From the NCBI GenBank assembly GCA_913030785.1, contig CAJWER010000016.1:1-22235 (forward strand): a stretch of DNA of 22,235 nt, read 5' to 3'. Below are positions 8,162-15,153 of the stretch, piece by piece. Within the stretch, counting starts at the first letter, position 1; each line of letters opens with the position of its first letter. The stretch is from an uncultured Chloroflexota bacterium. GTDB lineage: Bacteria > Chloroflexota > Dehalococcoidia > Lucifugimonadales > CAJWER01. The translations under genes and the position numbers were made by a program. The notes under the pieces were generated by a model. The model worked only from the letters and a program-made list of their open reading frames with translations. It was not told the DNA's origin and did not search any database.

Positions 8162-8314
8162 GGTGCCCCCTGGTTCAGCGGTGTAGCCGGTCGCTGGGGT
8201 GTGTTGAAATTCTCACTACCCAAATGTCGATGCGGCTCAGCAATCTGCCTAAAATCAGGGTGAACAGTAGTTCCAATCCCCGCAGCAAGCACAATCCCCA
8301 GCCCCGCGAAGCGG

Positions 8315-8536
8315 TTAGAAGAGGCGGACGCTGATGATCGAGGTCGCGAGGAACACCACGGTCAGGAAGATGGTGAACTGGAAGAGTGCCTTCTCCAGGC
8401 CGCGGCGGGTCCGGTAGGATCCCTCGGCAGCGCCGAAGAGTCCTCCCCCCTGTCCGCGTACCTGCAGCAAGATCACGGTTACAAGAAGGACCGAGATGGC
8501 AATCTGTACCCAGAGGATTAGTTCTTGAGATGTCAT
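8315..8536 (-). CDS. secG: Preprotein translocase subunit SecG
   Basis: A 73-residue membrane protein that assists the SecYE channel. It has two hydrophobic helices at about 6-25 and 51-70, joined by the conserved cytoplasmic loop RGQGGGLFGAAEGSYRTRRG, in which GGGLFG is the SecG hallmark. Length is normal for the family. The ATG at 8536 begins 4 bases after the yvcK stop and has only a weak ribosome site, so translation probably depends on coupling to yvcK. Confidence 0.92.
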   Translation of the reverse strand: MTSQELILWVQIAISVLLVTVILLQVRGQGGGLFGAAEGSYRTRRGLEKALFQFTIFLTVVFLATSIISVRLF

Positions 8537-8540
8537 TGTA

Positions 8541-9863
8541 TTATCTAGCTACCGCCGCGCTTTCGTTCTCAATAAGCTGTTTTCCATGATACACGTCTAT
8601 GACTACACGCGCTAGGCGTTCCGCGTCGTGACGGAGAGGATGTTTGGGGTCGATAAGGTCGGCAGTAATGACACGTACATTGGGCAACTCACCCCCGGAG
8701 GGGGGCACCGCCCGGCTGTTGAACTGCGCACCCGGTTCCGAAAGATTCCCATTTGCGATCACGCTATCCGCGATGGTAGGGAAGGTGTGGCGCTGCAGTG
8801 CCCGGACGTGGTCCGCCATCGTGAAGCCGCCGGTCTCACCCTCCTCAGTCGCTACGTTGCAAAGGTAGATGGTCTGCGCGGAGGATGCTTGTAGAGCCTC
8901 CATAACTCCGGGCACCAGGAGGTTTGGCATGATGCTCGTGTATAGACTACCTGGTCCCACAAGGATCAGGTCGGCCTCTGCAATTGCGGCGATGGCCTCC
9001 GGGTTCGCCTGGATGTCAGGTGGCTCAATGTGCACTTCGTCGATAGACCCGCCACTTCCGGCGATGTTGGATTCGCCGTATATTTGGGTGCCGTCTGACA
9101 GCCGCGCTGTCAGGTCGATATGGCTCCATGTTGCTGGAATGATTCTCCCATGTACGGCGAGCACCTTGCTCGATTCGAGGAGCGCTTGCTCGAAACTGCC
9201 GGTCACACCGGTCATCGCGGCGATGAACAGATTCCCGAAACTATGCCCTTCTAGTCCGTCACCCTGGTCGAATCGGTACTGGAACAGCTCGGCAACTAGA
9301 CCCTCGTCGTATGACAGGGCTACCAGGCAGTTCCGGAAGTCCCCCGGCGGCATGACGCCGAGCTCTCGACGCAGGCGACCCGAACTGCCGCCGTCGTCGG
9401 CTACGGTAACTATCGCCGTGATGTTGTCCGTGTATGCCTTCAGGCCCCCCAGCAGCACCGATAGACCTGTGCCGCCCCCAATGGCCACGATAAGTGGACC
9501 GCGCTCCAGGGACCGCCTGGTGTAGATCGTTCGAGCAAGCTCGTTGATGCTCTTGTAGCGCAAGAGGAGGGGGCCCAGTGAGTTGTAAAGGCCATATATG
9601 GCCAGCAGGATGAGTCCTATACCCGCGGCGAAAACGATAACGCCTTCCAAGTGCCAGGGGAGCAAGTCGGGTGTATTGAGCGATAGGAGGTTCTTTGCGA
9701 CGAATGCGAGTCCAATGGCGCACACGCCGATCCCGAGCCCGGCTATCAGCAGCCAACGCTTGATGCCCAGGCCGATGCGCATCAGCCGAATAAACAGCAC
9801 CCAGCCGGAGACATCGGTCGCCGGGCTGTCCTGTCCTTGCCCGCTTGGGAGACCGTTCGCCAA
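8541..9863 (-). CDS. YvcK/CofD-like family protein (gluconeogenesis factor type) with membrane anchor
   Basis: A 440-residue protein. The N-terminal about 110 residues hold two hydrophobic helices (about 36-56 and 72-93); the C-terminal part is the YvcK/CofD-like domain. This shows IVAIGGGTGLSVLLGGLK (125-142), VTVADDGGSSGRLR (152-165), the PPGDFRNCL loop, GHSFGNLFIAA (206-216), LVGPGSLYTSIMPNL and the late LCNVATEEGET motif. In Firmicutes YvcK binds UDP-sugars and influences cell wall synthesis and growth on gluconeogenic carbon. A membrane-anchored form is known from other phyla. A true CofD (F420 side-chain transferase) is less likely given the DDGGSSGRLR motif and anchor. The TTG start at 9863 lies 5 bases after gatB with a GAGG 8 bases upstream. 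Confidence 0.88.
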   Translation of the reverse strand: MANGLPSGQGQDSPATDVSGWVLFIRLMRIGLGIKRWLLIAGLGIGVCAIGLAFVAKNLLSLNTPDLLPWHLEGVIVFAAGIGLILLAIYGLYNSLGPLLLRYKSINELARTIYTRRSLERGPLIVAIGGGTGLSVLLGGLKAYTDNITAIVTVADDGGSSGRLRRELGVMPPGDFRNCLVALSYDEGLVAELFQYRFDQGDGLEGHSFGNLFIAAMTGVTGSFEQALLESSKVLAVHGRIIPATWSHIDLTARLSDGTQIYGESNIAGSGGSIDEVHIEPPDIQANPEAIAAIAEADLILVGPGSLYTSIMPNLLVPGVMEALQASSAQTIYLCNVATEEGETGGFTMADHVRALQRHTFPTIADSVIANGNLSEPGAQFNSRAVPPSGGELPNVRVITADLIDPKHPLRHDAERLARVVIDVYHGKQLIENESAAVAR

Positions 9864-9868
9864 TTTGA

Positions 9869-11341
9869 CTACCTCATCGCCTTCAGCTTGTCCTCGAGCA
9901 GCGTCGTGACAAGCTGGGGGTTCGCCTGGCCGCGGGTGATCTTCATCACCTGGCCGACCAGGAATTTTATCACCGCATCCTTGCCGCCAAGGTATTCTTC
10001 AACTGGACCGGGATTTTTGTCTATCGCTTCTTCGATTGCGGGTGTTATCGAATCGGCGTCACTGATCTGTTCCAGCTCGCCCTTCTCGGCTATGCGTCCG
10101 GGCGCCTCACCGGTGGCGTACATCTCCTCGAATACAGTCTTTGCCATCCTGGTACTGAGTACGCCGGAAGCGATCATGTCCAGCAACTCCGCCAAGTGTG
10201 CGGGATCGACCCCTCCTTCGACGGCAGGCTCGCCCGGCGCGTTTTCCAGCCGCGATAACTCGGTTATCGTCCAGTTGCTGTTCGACTCGGCGCGAAGATA
10301 CTTATCCTTTCCGGTGAAGGTGGAGAAACTCATCAATTTCTCGTAGAAATTAGCGGTGTCCTTCGATGCCGTCAGGAGGCCGGCGGCGTAGTCGGAGAGG
10401 CGGAACTCTTCCATGAACCGTGTCTTCTTGGCTTGAGGCAGCTCTGGAAGTTCCGCTCGAATCCGGTCGACCAGCGCCCGGTCGATGGCTAACGGCGGCA
10501 GGTCCGGCTCCGGAAAATACCGGTAGTCGGAGGCGTACTCCTTGGAGCGCTGGGAGAGGGTAATCTCCTTGTCGTCGATCCATCCGCGGGTTTCCTGCAC
10601 GATGCGCACACCGTCCCTGGCGAGTGCTGTTTGACGGAGGATCTCGAATTCCAGCGCACCGTACACCGAGCGGAAGCTGTTCATGTTCTTCACTTCGACC
10701 TTGGCGCCAAGCTCCTGATCACCGACTGGACGGATGCTGACGTTCGCGTCGCAACGGAAATTGCCCTCTTCCATGTTCGCGGCGCTCACGCCGATAAACC
10801 GCAGGATTGTGTGCAGTGATGTCAGATAAGCACGGGCCTCGGCAGGCGAGCCAATGTCGGGCTCGGTCACGATCTCCATGAGCGGGACCCCCGCCCTGTT
10901 TGCGTCCAGCAGGGTGTAGGCGTCCCCAGATCCGTTGCGGTGAAGCAGCCTCGCTGTGTCCTCCTCCAGGTGCACCCGGTTGATGCGAACCGTCGTCTCG
11001 ACGCCGTCAGTGGTGACGTCGAGATGCCCGTTGGAGGCGACTGGCTGGTCGAACTGAGATATCTGATACCCCTTCATCAGGTCGGGGTAGGGGTAGTTCT
11101 TGCGATCGAATTTCGTATAGGCGCCGATGGAGCATCCAAGCGCTAGACCCGTGGCGATCACCAGTTCCACCGCGCGACGGTTTATCACGGGGAGGACGCC
11201 AGGCATGCCGAGGCACACCTCGCAGACTGTGGTGTTGGGTTCGGCGTCCTGGTACCCGGAGACGCACGAGCAGAACATTTTGCTGGCGGTCAGCAGCTGG
11301 CTGTGGACCTCCAGACCGATAACCGCTTCGTAGTCAGTCAA
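9869..11341 (-). CDS. gatB: Aspartyl/glutamyl-tRNA amidotransferase subunit B
   Basis: The tRNA-binding and kinase-like subunit of GatCAB, which converts misacylated Glu-tRNA-Gln or Asp-tRNA-Asn to the amide form. Signatures seen: YEAVIGLEVHSQL at the start, the zinc-site cysteines in FCSC and CEVCLGMPGVLPVIN, FDRKNYPYPDLMKGYQISQ, RVHLEEDTARLLH, DANRAGVPLMEIVTEPDI, NFRCDANVSIRP and the C-terminal GatB/YqeY tail. I chose TTG at 11341 (490 residues, MTDYEAVIG...), with AGGCGG about 9 bases upstream. The frame is open from another TTG at 11374, but that lies within 6 bases of a good extended -10. gatA and gatC are not in the window. It heads the gatB-yvcK-secG run. Confidence 0.94.
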   Translation of the reverse strand: MTDYEAVIGLEVHSQLLTASKMFCSCVSGYQDAEPNTTVCEVCLGMPGVLPVINRRAVELVIATGLALGCSIGAYTKFDRKNYPYPDLMKGYQISQFDQPVASNGHLDVTTDGVETTVRINRVHLEEDTARLLHRNGSGDAYTLLDANRAGVPLMEIVTEPDIGSPAEARAYLTSLHTILRFIGVSAANMEEGNFRCDANVSIRPVGDQELGAKVEVKNMNSFRSVYGALEFEILRQTALARDGVRIVQETRGWIDDKEITLSQRSKEYASDYRYFPEPDLPPLAIDRALVDRIRAELPELPQAKKTRFMEEFRLSDYAAGLLTASKDTANFYEKLMSFSTFTGKDKYLRAESNSNWTITELSRLENAPGEPAVEGGVDPAHLAELLDMIASGVLSTRMAKTVFEEMYATGEAPGRIAEKGELEQISDADSITPAIEEAIDKNPGPVEEYLGGKDAVIKFLVGQVMKITRGQANPQLVTTLLEDKLKAMR

Positions 11342-11379
11342 TAGAGAGCCCGCCTGAGAAATCGTTTGCACCAATGGAT

Positions 11380-11388
11380 ACTATACCA
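11380..11388 (-). promoter_or_regulatory. Extended -10 promoter for gatB-yvcK-secG
   Basis: On the minus strand the sequence reads TGGTATAGT, an extended -10 (TGn followed by a five-of-six match to TATAAT). A transcript starting about 7 bases downstream would leave a leader of roughly 30 bases before the TTG at 11341 and its AGGCGG. The -35 region is weak, as expected for an extended -10. Confidence 0.5.
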
Positions 11389-11417
11389 CCGCGCTATTGA
11401 TTTACTAAAGCAGCCAA

Positions 11418-12047
11418 CTAGGTTGGCCATGCTCCTTTGCCGATCAGAGGCACGAATCGGCAGCCTCCCAAGGTCCGGACGGAGTAGGAGTCGTCTGTCC
11501 GCGTCACCTTCATCAGTTCCTGGTTTTCGCGGGAGCCGACTGGGACGACGAGCCTGCCCCCAGGTACGAGCTGGCTGATCAATTCCATGGGCAATCGGGG
11601 GGCGCCGGCCGCGACGATGATGGCATCGTAAGGCGCGCCTTGCTGCCATCCCAATTCCTGAGTCGCGTTGACCACTTCAACCGCGTGGAAGCCCCCACTT
11701 CGCAGCCTCACGCGGGTATCGTTTGCCAGTGAGAGGATGCGTTCGACGGAGATGACTGTATCCGCGATCTCTGATATCAGGGCGGCCTGGTATCCGCTGC
11801 CTGTGCCCAATTCCAGTACCCGGTCTGTACGCCTCAGTTCCAATGCATCGATCATCAGCGCCACTATGAGAGGCTGGGAAATCGTTTGTCCCTGGCCGAT
11901 TGGCAGGGGTTTGTTCTCGTAGGCGAGGTGGATACTTTCTGCTGGTACAAACATCTCACGAGGGACTCGTGAGATGGCGCTGATGAGACGCTCGTCGGAC
12001 ACCTCGGCCCTGATACTGGCGAGTAGTTGGCGCTTGGCGCTTTTCAG
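11418..12047 (-). CDS. pcm: Protein-L-isoaspartate O-methyltransferase
   Basis: Methylates L-isoaspartyl residues in damaged proteins using SAM, starting their repair. Family features are the N-terminal SAISRVPREMFVP, the NKPLPIGQGQTISQP signature, SAM motif I VLELGTGSGYQAALI, AIIVAAGAPRLP and LVPGGRLVVPVG. The open frame extends to 12215, but the extra 56 residues do not resemble the family and contain no ATG or GTG at a sensible place. A consensus GGAGG (12056-12060) sits 8 bases before a CTG at 12047. That CTG would give a 209-residue protein with a textbook Pcm N-terminus (MKSAKRQLLASI). An in-frame TTG 29 codons further upstream is the alternative, without such a site. Identity is sure, start is inferred. 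Confidence 0.9.
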   Translation of the reverse strand: MKSAKRQLLASIRAEVSDERLISAISRVPREMFVPAESIHLAYENKPLPIGQGQTISQPLIVALMIDALELRRTDRVLELGTGSGYQAALISEIADTVISVERILSLANDTRVRLRSGGFHAVEVVNATQELGWQQGAPYDAIIVAAGAPRLPMELISQLVPGGRLVVPVGSRENQELMKVTRTDDSYSVRTLGGCRFVPLIGKGAWPT

Positions 12048-12141
12048 GTCTACAACCTCCGGCCGGCAATGCGGTCCAACACGCCCTTCAGGGGCGCCAC
12101 TGTCGTTGAGCCCGTAGTAGCCGCGATGGTACAATATTGCT
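12048..12141 (-). promoter_or_regulatory. Leader of pcm with strong ribosome site before a CTG start
   Basis: Between the divergent -10 elements and pcm the minus strand holds no recognisable gene. It contains a small hairpin CGCCC/GGGCG around 12089-12106 and the consensus ribosome site GGAGG at 12056-12060, 8 bases before CTG at 12047. The pcm frame is open through this region but the translation shows no conserved features. Confidence 0.35.
12130..12136. promoter_or_regulatory. Overlapping divergent -10 elements between pcm and the heme operon
   Basis: On the plus strand TGG at 12127-12129 followed by TACAAT (12130-12135) is an extended -10 facing the tetrapyrrole operon. On the minus strand the same bases read TATTGT (12131-12136), a weaker -10 facing pcm. 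Neither has a convincing -35 at 16-18 bases. The predicted plus-strand start is near 12142, leaving a leader of about 210 bases. Confidence 0.45.
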
Positions 12142-12354
12142 GTGCCTGTGTGGTCTTTTACTCTCTTTAGGGGCAGATACCCATGTAGGTCTCCGGCCCA
12201 GGGAGCAAACTGCATGGGTCAGATTTCGAAACCGCGCTTATAGCGGCGTGGGCTCCTACGGTGCCGGTCATGACGACTGGCCAATTGCTGTAGATTAGCC
12301 CGGCTCGAACCGTACCCCGGAGGGGGCGGTGTAGGTGAACCCCCAGGGAGCGAA
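12142..12354 (+). promoter_or_regulatory. Hairpin-rich 5' leader of the tetrapyrrole operon (candidate cis-regulatory RNA)
   Basis: This gene-free stretch lies between the proposed plus-strand promoter and the ahbAB ATG. Base pairing seen by eye: (1) ACCCATGTAG (12179-12188) with CTGCATGGGT (12210-12219), ten pairs with one G-U, enclosing CTCC/GGAG (12191-12194/12202-12205); (2) a small CCGC/GCGG hairpin (12232-12246); (3) GCCGGTC/GACTGGC (12263-12281), seven pairs with one G-U and a five-base loop; (4) ACCG/CGGT enclosing CCCC/GGGG (12309-12330). The GGGGG of hairpin 4 can instead pair with CCCCC at 12340-12344, immediately before the ribosome site AGGGAG (12345-12350), so two exclusive folds are possible. 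It matches no riboswitch consensus I can recall, including the B12 box. The function is inference only. Confidence 0.4.
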
Positions 12355-13374
12355 ATGACAACAGCCAAGGCGACTTCCTCGATGGACGGAACTGACCGCA
12401 AGCTCCTCAATCTCCTTCAGTCGAAGTGTCCTCTGGTTGAGCGACCCTTCGATGTGCTGGCAGATCAGCTTGAAATCGGGCCGGACGAGGTCATCGACCG
12501 GGTCAAGCGACTGAAGGACCGCAATGTGGTGCGTCAGATCAGCGCAATCTTCGACACCCGGCGACTCGGCTACAAGACATGCCTCGTTGCCATGCGGTTC
12601 GCGGATGACAAGCTTGACCAGGGCGCTCACATCTTCAACGAGCACCCGGGCGTCAGCCACAACTACGCACGAGTGGGCGATTACAACCTGTGGTTCACCA
12701 TGGCGGTGGCTCCGGGAGAGAGCCTTGAAGAGACCGTAAAGGTATGGGCAGAACGTGCCGGTGCTGAACGATACCGAATGTTGCCGACGGTCAAATTCTT
12801 CAAAATTGGCGTCAACTTCGATATGGAAAAAGAAGAGGGCGCGGCCGAGCAGTACAGCCCTGACGGCTACGGCAATGGCAAGAAAAAGGCTTGGAACGAG
12901 GTAGAGCCTGTCACCGAATTCGAAATTGAAGTCATCCGAGAACTGCAGGAAGACATGCCTCTGGTGCCTGAGCCCTTTCTCCAGATGGCAGAGCGGCTGG
13001 GAGTCACTCAGCAGAAGATTTTTGATACCGCCGATTCCTTCCAGCAGCGCGGCGTGATGCGGCGCTTCAGCGCCGTGCTTCACCATCGCAAGGCCGGGTT
13101 CAAGTCCAATGCCATGGTCGTGTGGAAGGTGCCTTCAGAGAGGGCCGAAGAGGTCGGACGTGAGATGGCTAGCTCGCGGTGGGTGACGCACTGCTACGAG
13201 CGGCCCACCTTCCCAGAGTTCCCCTACTCCCACTACACCATGATCCACGCCACGACCCAGGACCAGTGCGAGGAAGTCGCGAAGGACATCTCCGAGGCGA
13301 CCGGTATAGACGACTACCAATTGTTGTATAGCACCCGTGAGTATAAGAAGACCCGCGTACGGTATTTTGTGTAG
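12355..13374 (+). CDS. ahbAB: Fused siroheme decarboxylase (AhbA-AhbB-like, Lrp/AsnC fold)
   Basis: A 339-residue protein made of two homologous halves, about 13-157 and 187-339. Each has an AsnC-type helix-turn-helix start (DRKLLNLLQ; FEIEVIRELQ), a VVRQISAIFD or VMRRFSAVLH strand and an RAM-like domain. The first half has the GDYNLWFT signature. The second has HCYERPTFPEFPYSHYTMIH and the terminal REYKKTRVRYF, both typical of siroheme decarboxylase subunits rather than transcription regulators. These enzymes remove two acetate carboxyls from siroheme, giving 12,18-didecarboxysiroheme for heme b (with AhbC, AhbD) or heme d1. AhbA and AhbB are usually separate; the fusion resembles NirDL-type proteins. 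The ATG at 12355 follows AGGGAG by 4 bases. The operon context, with siroheme-forming genes directly downstream, supports the enzymatic role over regulation. Confidence 0.85.
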   Translation: MTTAKATSSMDGTDRKLLNLLQSKCPLVERPFDVLADQLEIGPDEVIDRVKRLKDRNVVRQISAIFDTRRLGYKTCLVAMRFADDKLDQGAHIFNEHPGVSHNYARVGDYNLWFTMAVAPGESLEETVKVWAERAGAERYRMLPTVKFFKIGVNFDMEKEEGAAEQYSPDGYGNGKKKAWNEVEPVTEFEIEVIRELQEDMPLVPEPFLQMAERLGVTQQKIFDTADSFQQRGVMRRFSAVLHHRKAGFKSNAMVVWKVPSERAEEVGREMASSRWVTHCYERPTFPEFPYSHYTMIHATTQDQCEEVAKDISEATGIDDYQLLYSTREYKKTRVRYFV

Positions 13375-13413
13375 GGCTTTGCCGGCGGCCCCTGTCCAGC
13401 CCTGCAAAGCTCT
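13373..13413 (+). other. Intercistronic hairpin between ahbAB and met8-like gene
   Basis: AGGGCTTTGC (13373-13382) can pair with GCAAAGCTCT (13404-13413), ten pairs with one G-U, closing a GC-rich loop of 21 bases. It begins within the ahbAB stop codon and ends 5 bases before the AGGAG ribosome site of the next gene. There is no T-run after it, so an intrinsic terminator is unlikely. A role in mRNA stability or in setting the expression ratio is possible. Confidence 0.4.
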
Positions 13414-13428
13414 CAAATAGGAGCCATC

Positions 13429-14172
13429 GTGCCAGCATACTACCCCGTGTTCCTGGATCTCAGAGGCCGAAGAGTTGTCGTTGTCGGTGGAGGCGCGCTT
13501 GGTGAGGAGAAGGTGGAGAGGCTCCTCGAGTACGGCGCGAAGCCGGTCGTCATTTCGCCTGATCTTACTCCGGTCCTCAGCCATATGGCCCAGTCCGGGG
13601 AGTTCACCTGGCTGGAGCGAGGCTATGAAGTAGGCGATCTCGAAGGCGCCTTCATAGCAATCGTTGCCGACACCAGCGATCCCGCTGTCAACGACGCGGC
13701 CTATGCCGAGGCCAAAGAGCGCAACGTGCCCCTGAACGTCAACGACGTGACGCACCAGTGCACGTGGATCGCGCCGTCCGTCGTCAGGCGCGGCGAAGTC
13801 ATCGTCGCCACCTCCACTGGCGGGGCCAGTCCCGCCCTGGCGCGGAAGTTCCGAGAGGAGCTTGCCGGGACCAGCCGAACCGGCTCTCGACACCCTGTAA
13901 TGGACTATGCCGACCTTACCCCGATACTCTCCTATGCGAGGACTGAGATCCTCCGGAAGGGTATCAAGATCACGCCTGACCACTGGCAAGCTTGCATGGA
14001 GGACGACCTCGTGGACATGGTCCGTGAGGGGCGCAATGAAGAGGCCAAGATGACGCTCATGTCCCGCCTGATGCTGGGCGCTGAGTGCGACTGTACGGAG
14101 GGCACCTGCAAGATGTGGGAAGATCTCGCGGTCCCTTCCGATGGCGCCCACGCGACCTCGGCAGCGACCTGA
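13429..14172 (+). CDS. Precorrin-2 dehydrogenase / sirohydrochlorin ferrochelatase (Met8/CysG N-domain type)
   Basis: Oxidises precorrin-2 to sirohydrochlorin with NAD and, in bifunctional members, inserts iron to give siroheme. The 247-residue protein begins with a Rossmann dinucleotide motif, VVVVGGGALGEEKV (16-29). LNVNDVTHQCTWIAP (102-116) follows, where Asp106 aligns with the catalytic Asp of CysG/Met8, then the family loop ATSTGGASPALARKFREEL (127-145). A helical C-terminal part ends in a cysteine-rich tail C-x-C-x4-C (Cys220, 222, 227) that I do not know from CysG or Met8. GTG at 13429 has AGGAG 5 bases upstream. It is the second gene of the operon, directly upstream of hemC. Whether it also does the iron insertion cannot be told from sequence alone. 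Confidence 0.88.
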   Translation: MPAYYPVFLDLRGRRVVVVGGGALGEEKVERLLEYGAKPVVISPDLTPVLSHMAQSGEFTWLERGYEVGDLEGAFIAIVADTSDPAVNDAAYAEAKERNVPLNVNDVTHQCTWIAPSVVRRGEVIVATSTGGASPALARKFREELAGTSRTGSRHPVMDYADLTPILSYARTEILRKGIKITPDHWQACMEDDLVDMVREGRNEEAKMTLMSRLMLGAECDCTEGTCKMWEDLAVPSDGAHATSAAT

Positions 14173-14185
14173 GCCGGCCCAGGAT

Positions 14186-15109
14186 ATGACCACGCCGCGG
14201 ACCGTGAGAGTCGGTTCACGGGAAAGCCCACTCGCGATCGCTCAGAGTGAAGAGGTCGTGTCGAAGCTTCTTACCAGCTTCCCGGCCCATGATTTCACGA
14301 TCGTCCGCATATCGACCGGCGGGGACCGGGACAAGGTGTCATCACTCCAAAGCCTGGGGCGCGGTACCTTCTCAAAGGACATTGAGGATGCGCTGCTGCG
14401 TGGCGAGGTAGACCTGGCTGTACACTCCGCCAAGGACCTGGCGCCAGACCTCCCTGATGGGTTGACCCTCGGTGGGGTCCTTGAGCGGGAGGACCCCCGC
14501 GACGTGTTGGTAAACCGCTGGGGAGTTACCCTTGCTGAACTGCCAGCCTCTGCCCGCATCGGTACCGGGAGCCCCAGACGAGGAGCACAGATACTGGCCC
14601 TGAGGCCCGATCTTCACGTACTACCTATTCGCGGCAACGTGGGAACTCGCCTGGAGAAGTCCCGTGGCAGCGACTATGACGGCATAGTGTTAGCCGCAGC
14701 CGGACTTCTGCGCCTCGGAATGCAGTCGGAGGTCACAGAGTATCTGGACCCTCATGCCTTCACGCCGGAGGCGGGGCAGGGGACCATCGCCCTGCAGGTA
14801 CGCCGGGACGACGCCCAGACCATGGAAATGATCGCCGCCGTTGACCACGAGCCAAGCAGAAATTCCCTCACCGCCGAGAGGGCGTTCGTGGACGTCATCG
14901 GAGGTGGGTGCAACGTACCTGTGGCGGCCTATGCTCGCCGTGAGGCGGGCAAATTTCGGGTGTCCGCTATGGCGGCGCTGCCCGATGGTTCCAAGATGTA
15001 TCGTATCGAAGTCGAGGATGAGGCCGATGACCCGGCGGCGGCAGGCGCGCGCGCGGCCGAGGTGCTCCTCGATCAGGGCGCCCGGCAGATCGTTGAAGCG
15101 GGCCGGTAG
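14186..15109 (+). CDS. hemC: Porphobilinogen deaminase (hydroxymethylbilane synthase)
   Basis: Condenses four porphobilinogens to hydroxymethylbilane in the cytoplasm. The 307-residue product starts MTTPRTVRVGSRESPLAIAQ, the family N-terminus, and contains HSAKDLAPDLPDG with catalytic Asp84, GTGSPRRGAQ, RGNVGTRLEK, AAAGLLRLG and the cofactor loop GGGCNVPVAAYA with Cys242 that carries dipyrromethane. Numbering agrees closely with the E. coli enzyme. The frame is open to an ATG at 14141 inside the previous gene, but the ATG at 14186 gives the normal N-terminus and sits 13 bases after the met8-like stop; AGG lies close upstream. Confidence 0.95.
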   Translation: MTTPRTVRVGSRESPLAIAQSEEVVSKLLTSFPAHDFTIVRISTGGDRDKVSSLQSLGRGTFSKDIEDALLRGEVDLAVHSAKDLAPDLPDGLTLGGVLEREDPRDVLVNRWGVTLAELPASARIGTGSPRRGAQILALRPDLHVLPIRGNVGTRLEKSRGSDYDGIVLAAAGLLRLGMQSEVTEYLDPHAFTPEAGQGTIALQVRRDDAQTMEMIAAVDHEPSRNSLTAERAFVDVIGGGCNVPVAAYARREAGKFRVSAMAALPDGSKMYRIEVEDEADDPAAAGARAAEVLLDQGARQIVEAGR

Positions 15110-15153
15110 AACGAAGGTTTGTCAATACCACACCGAAGTGAGAGTCGATCTCG

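Noticed and set aside
8162..8314. Gap between DUF62 and secG genes as a tRNA or small gene
   Set aside because: There is no cloverleaf, and the open frame through it is not protein-like. Only a four-pair CCGC/GCGG hairpin follows secG.
12302..12314. tRNA T-arm-like stretch CGGCTCGAACCG
   Set aside because: The T-loop would start CTC rather than TTC, and no acceptor, D or anticodon arms fit around it.
12142..12354. Leader as a cobalamin riboswitch
   Set aside because: No B12-box-like sequence or the known paired core could be found. The stems seen do not follow that class.
12295..13086. Minus-strand open frame of 263 codons opposite ahbAB
   Set aside because: It mirrors the siroheme decarboxylase gene, has no conserved features and no ribosome site.
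13135..14193. Long minus-strand open frame of 352 codons opposite the met8-like gene and the end of ahbAB
   Set aside because: It lies opposite two well recognised genes and its translation shows no family motif. Long antisense frames are expected in GC-rich coding DNA.
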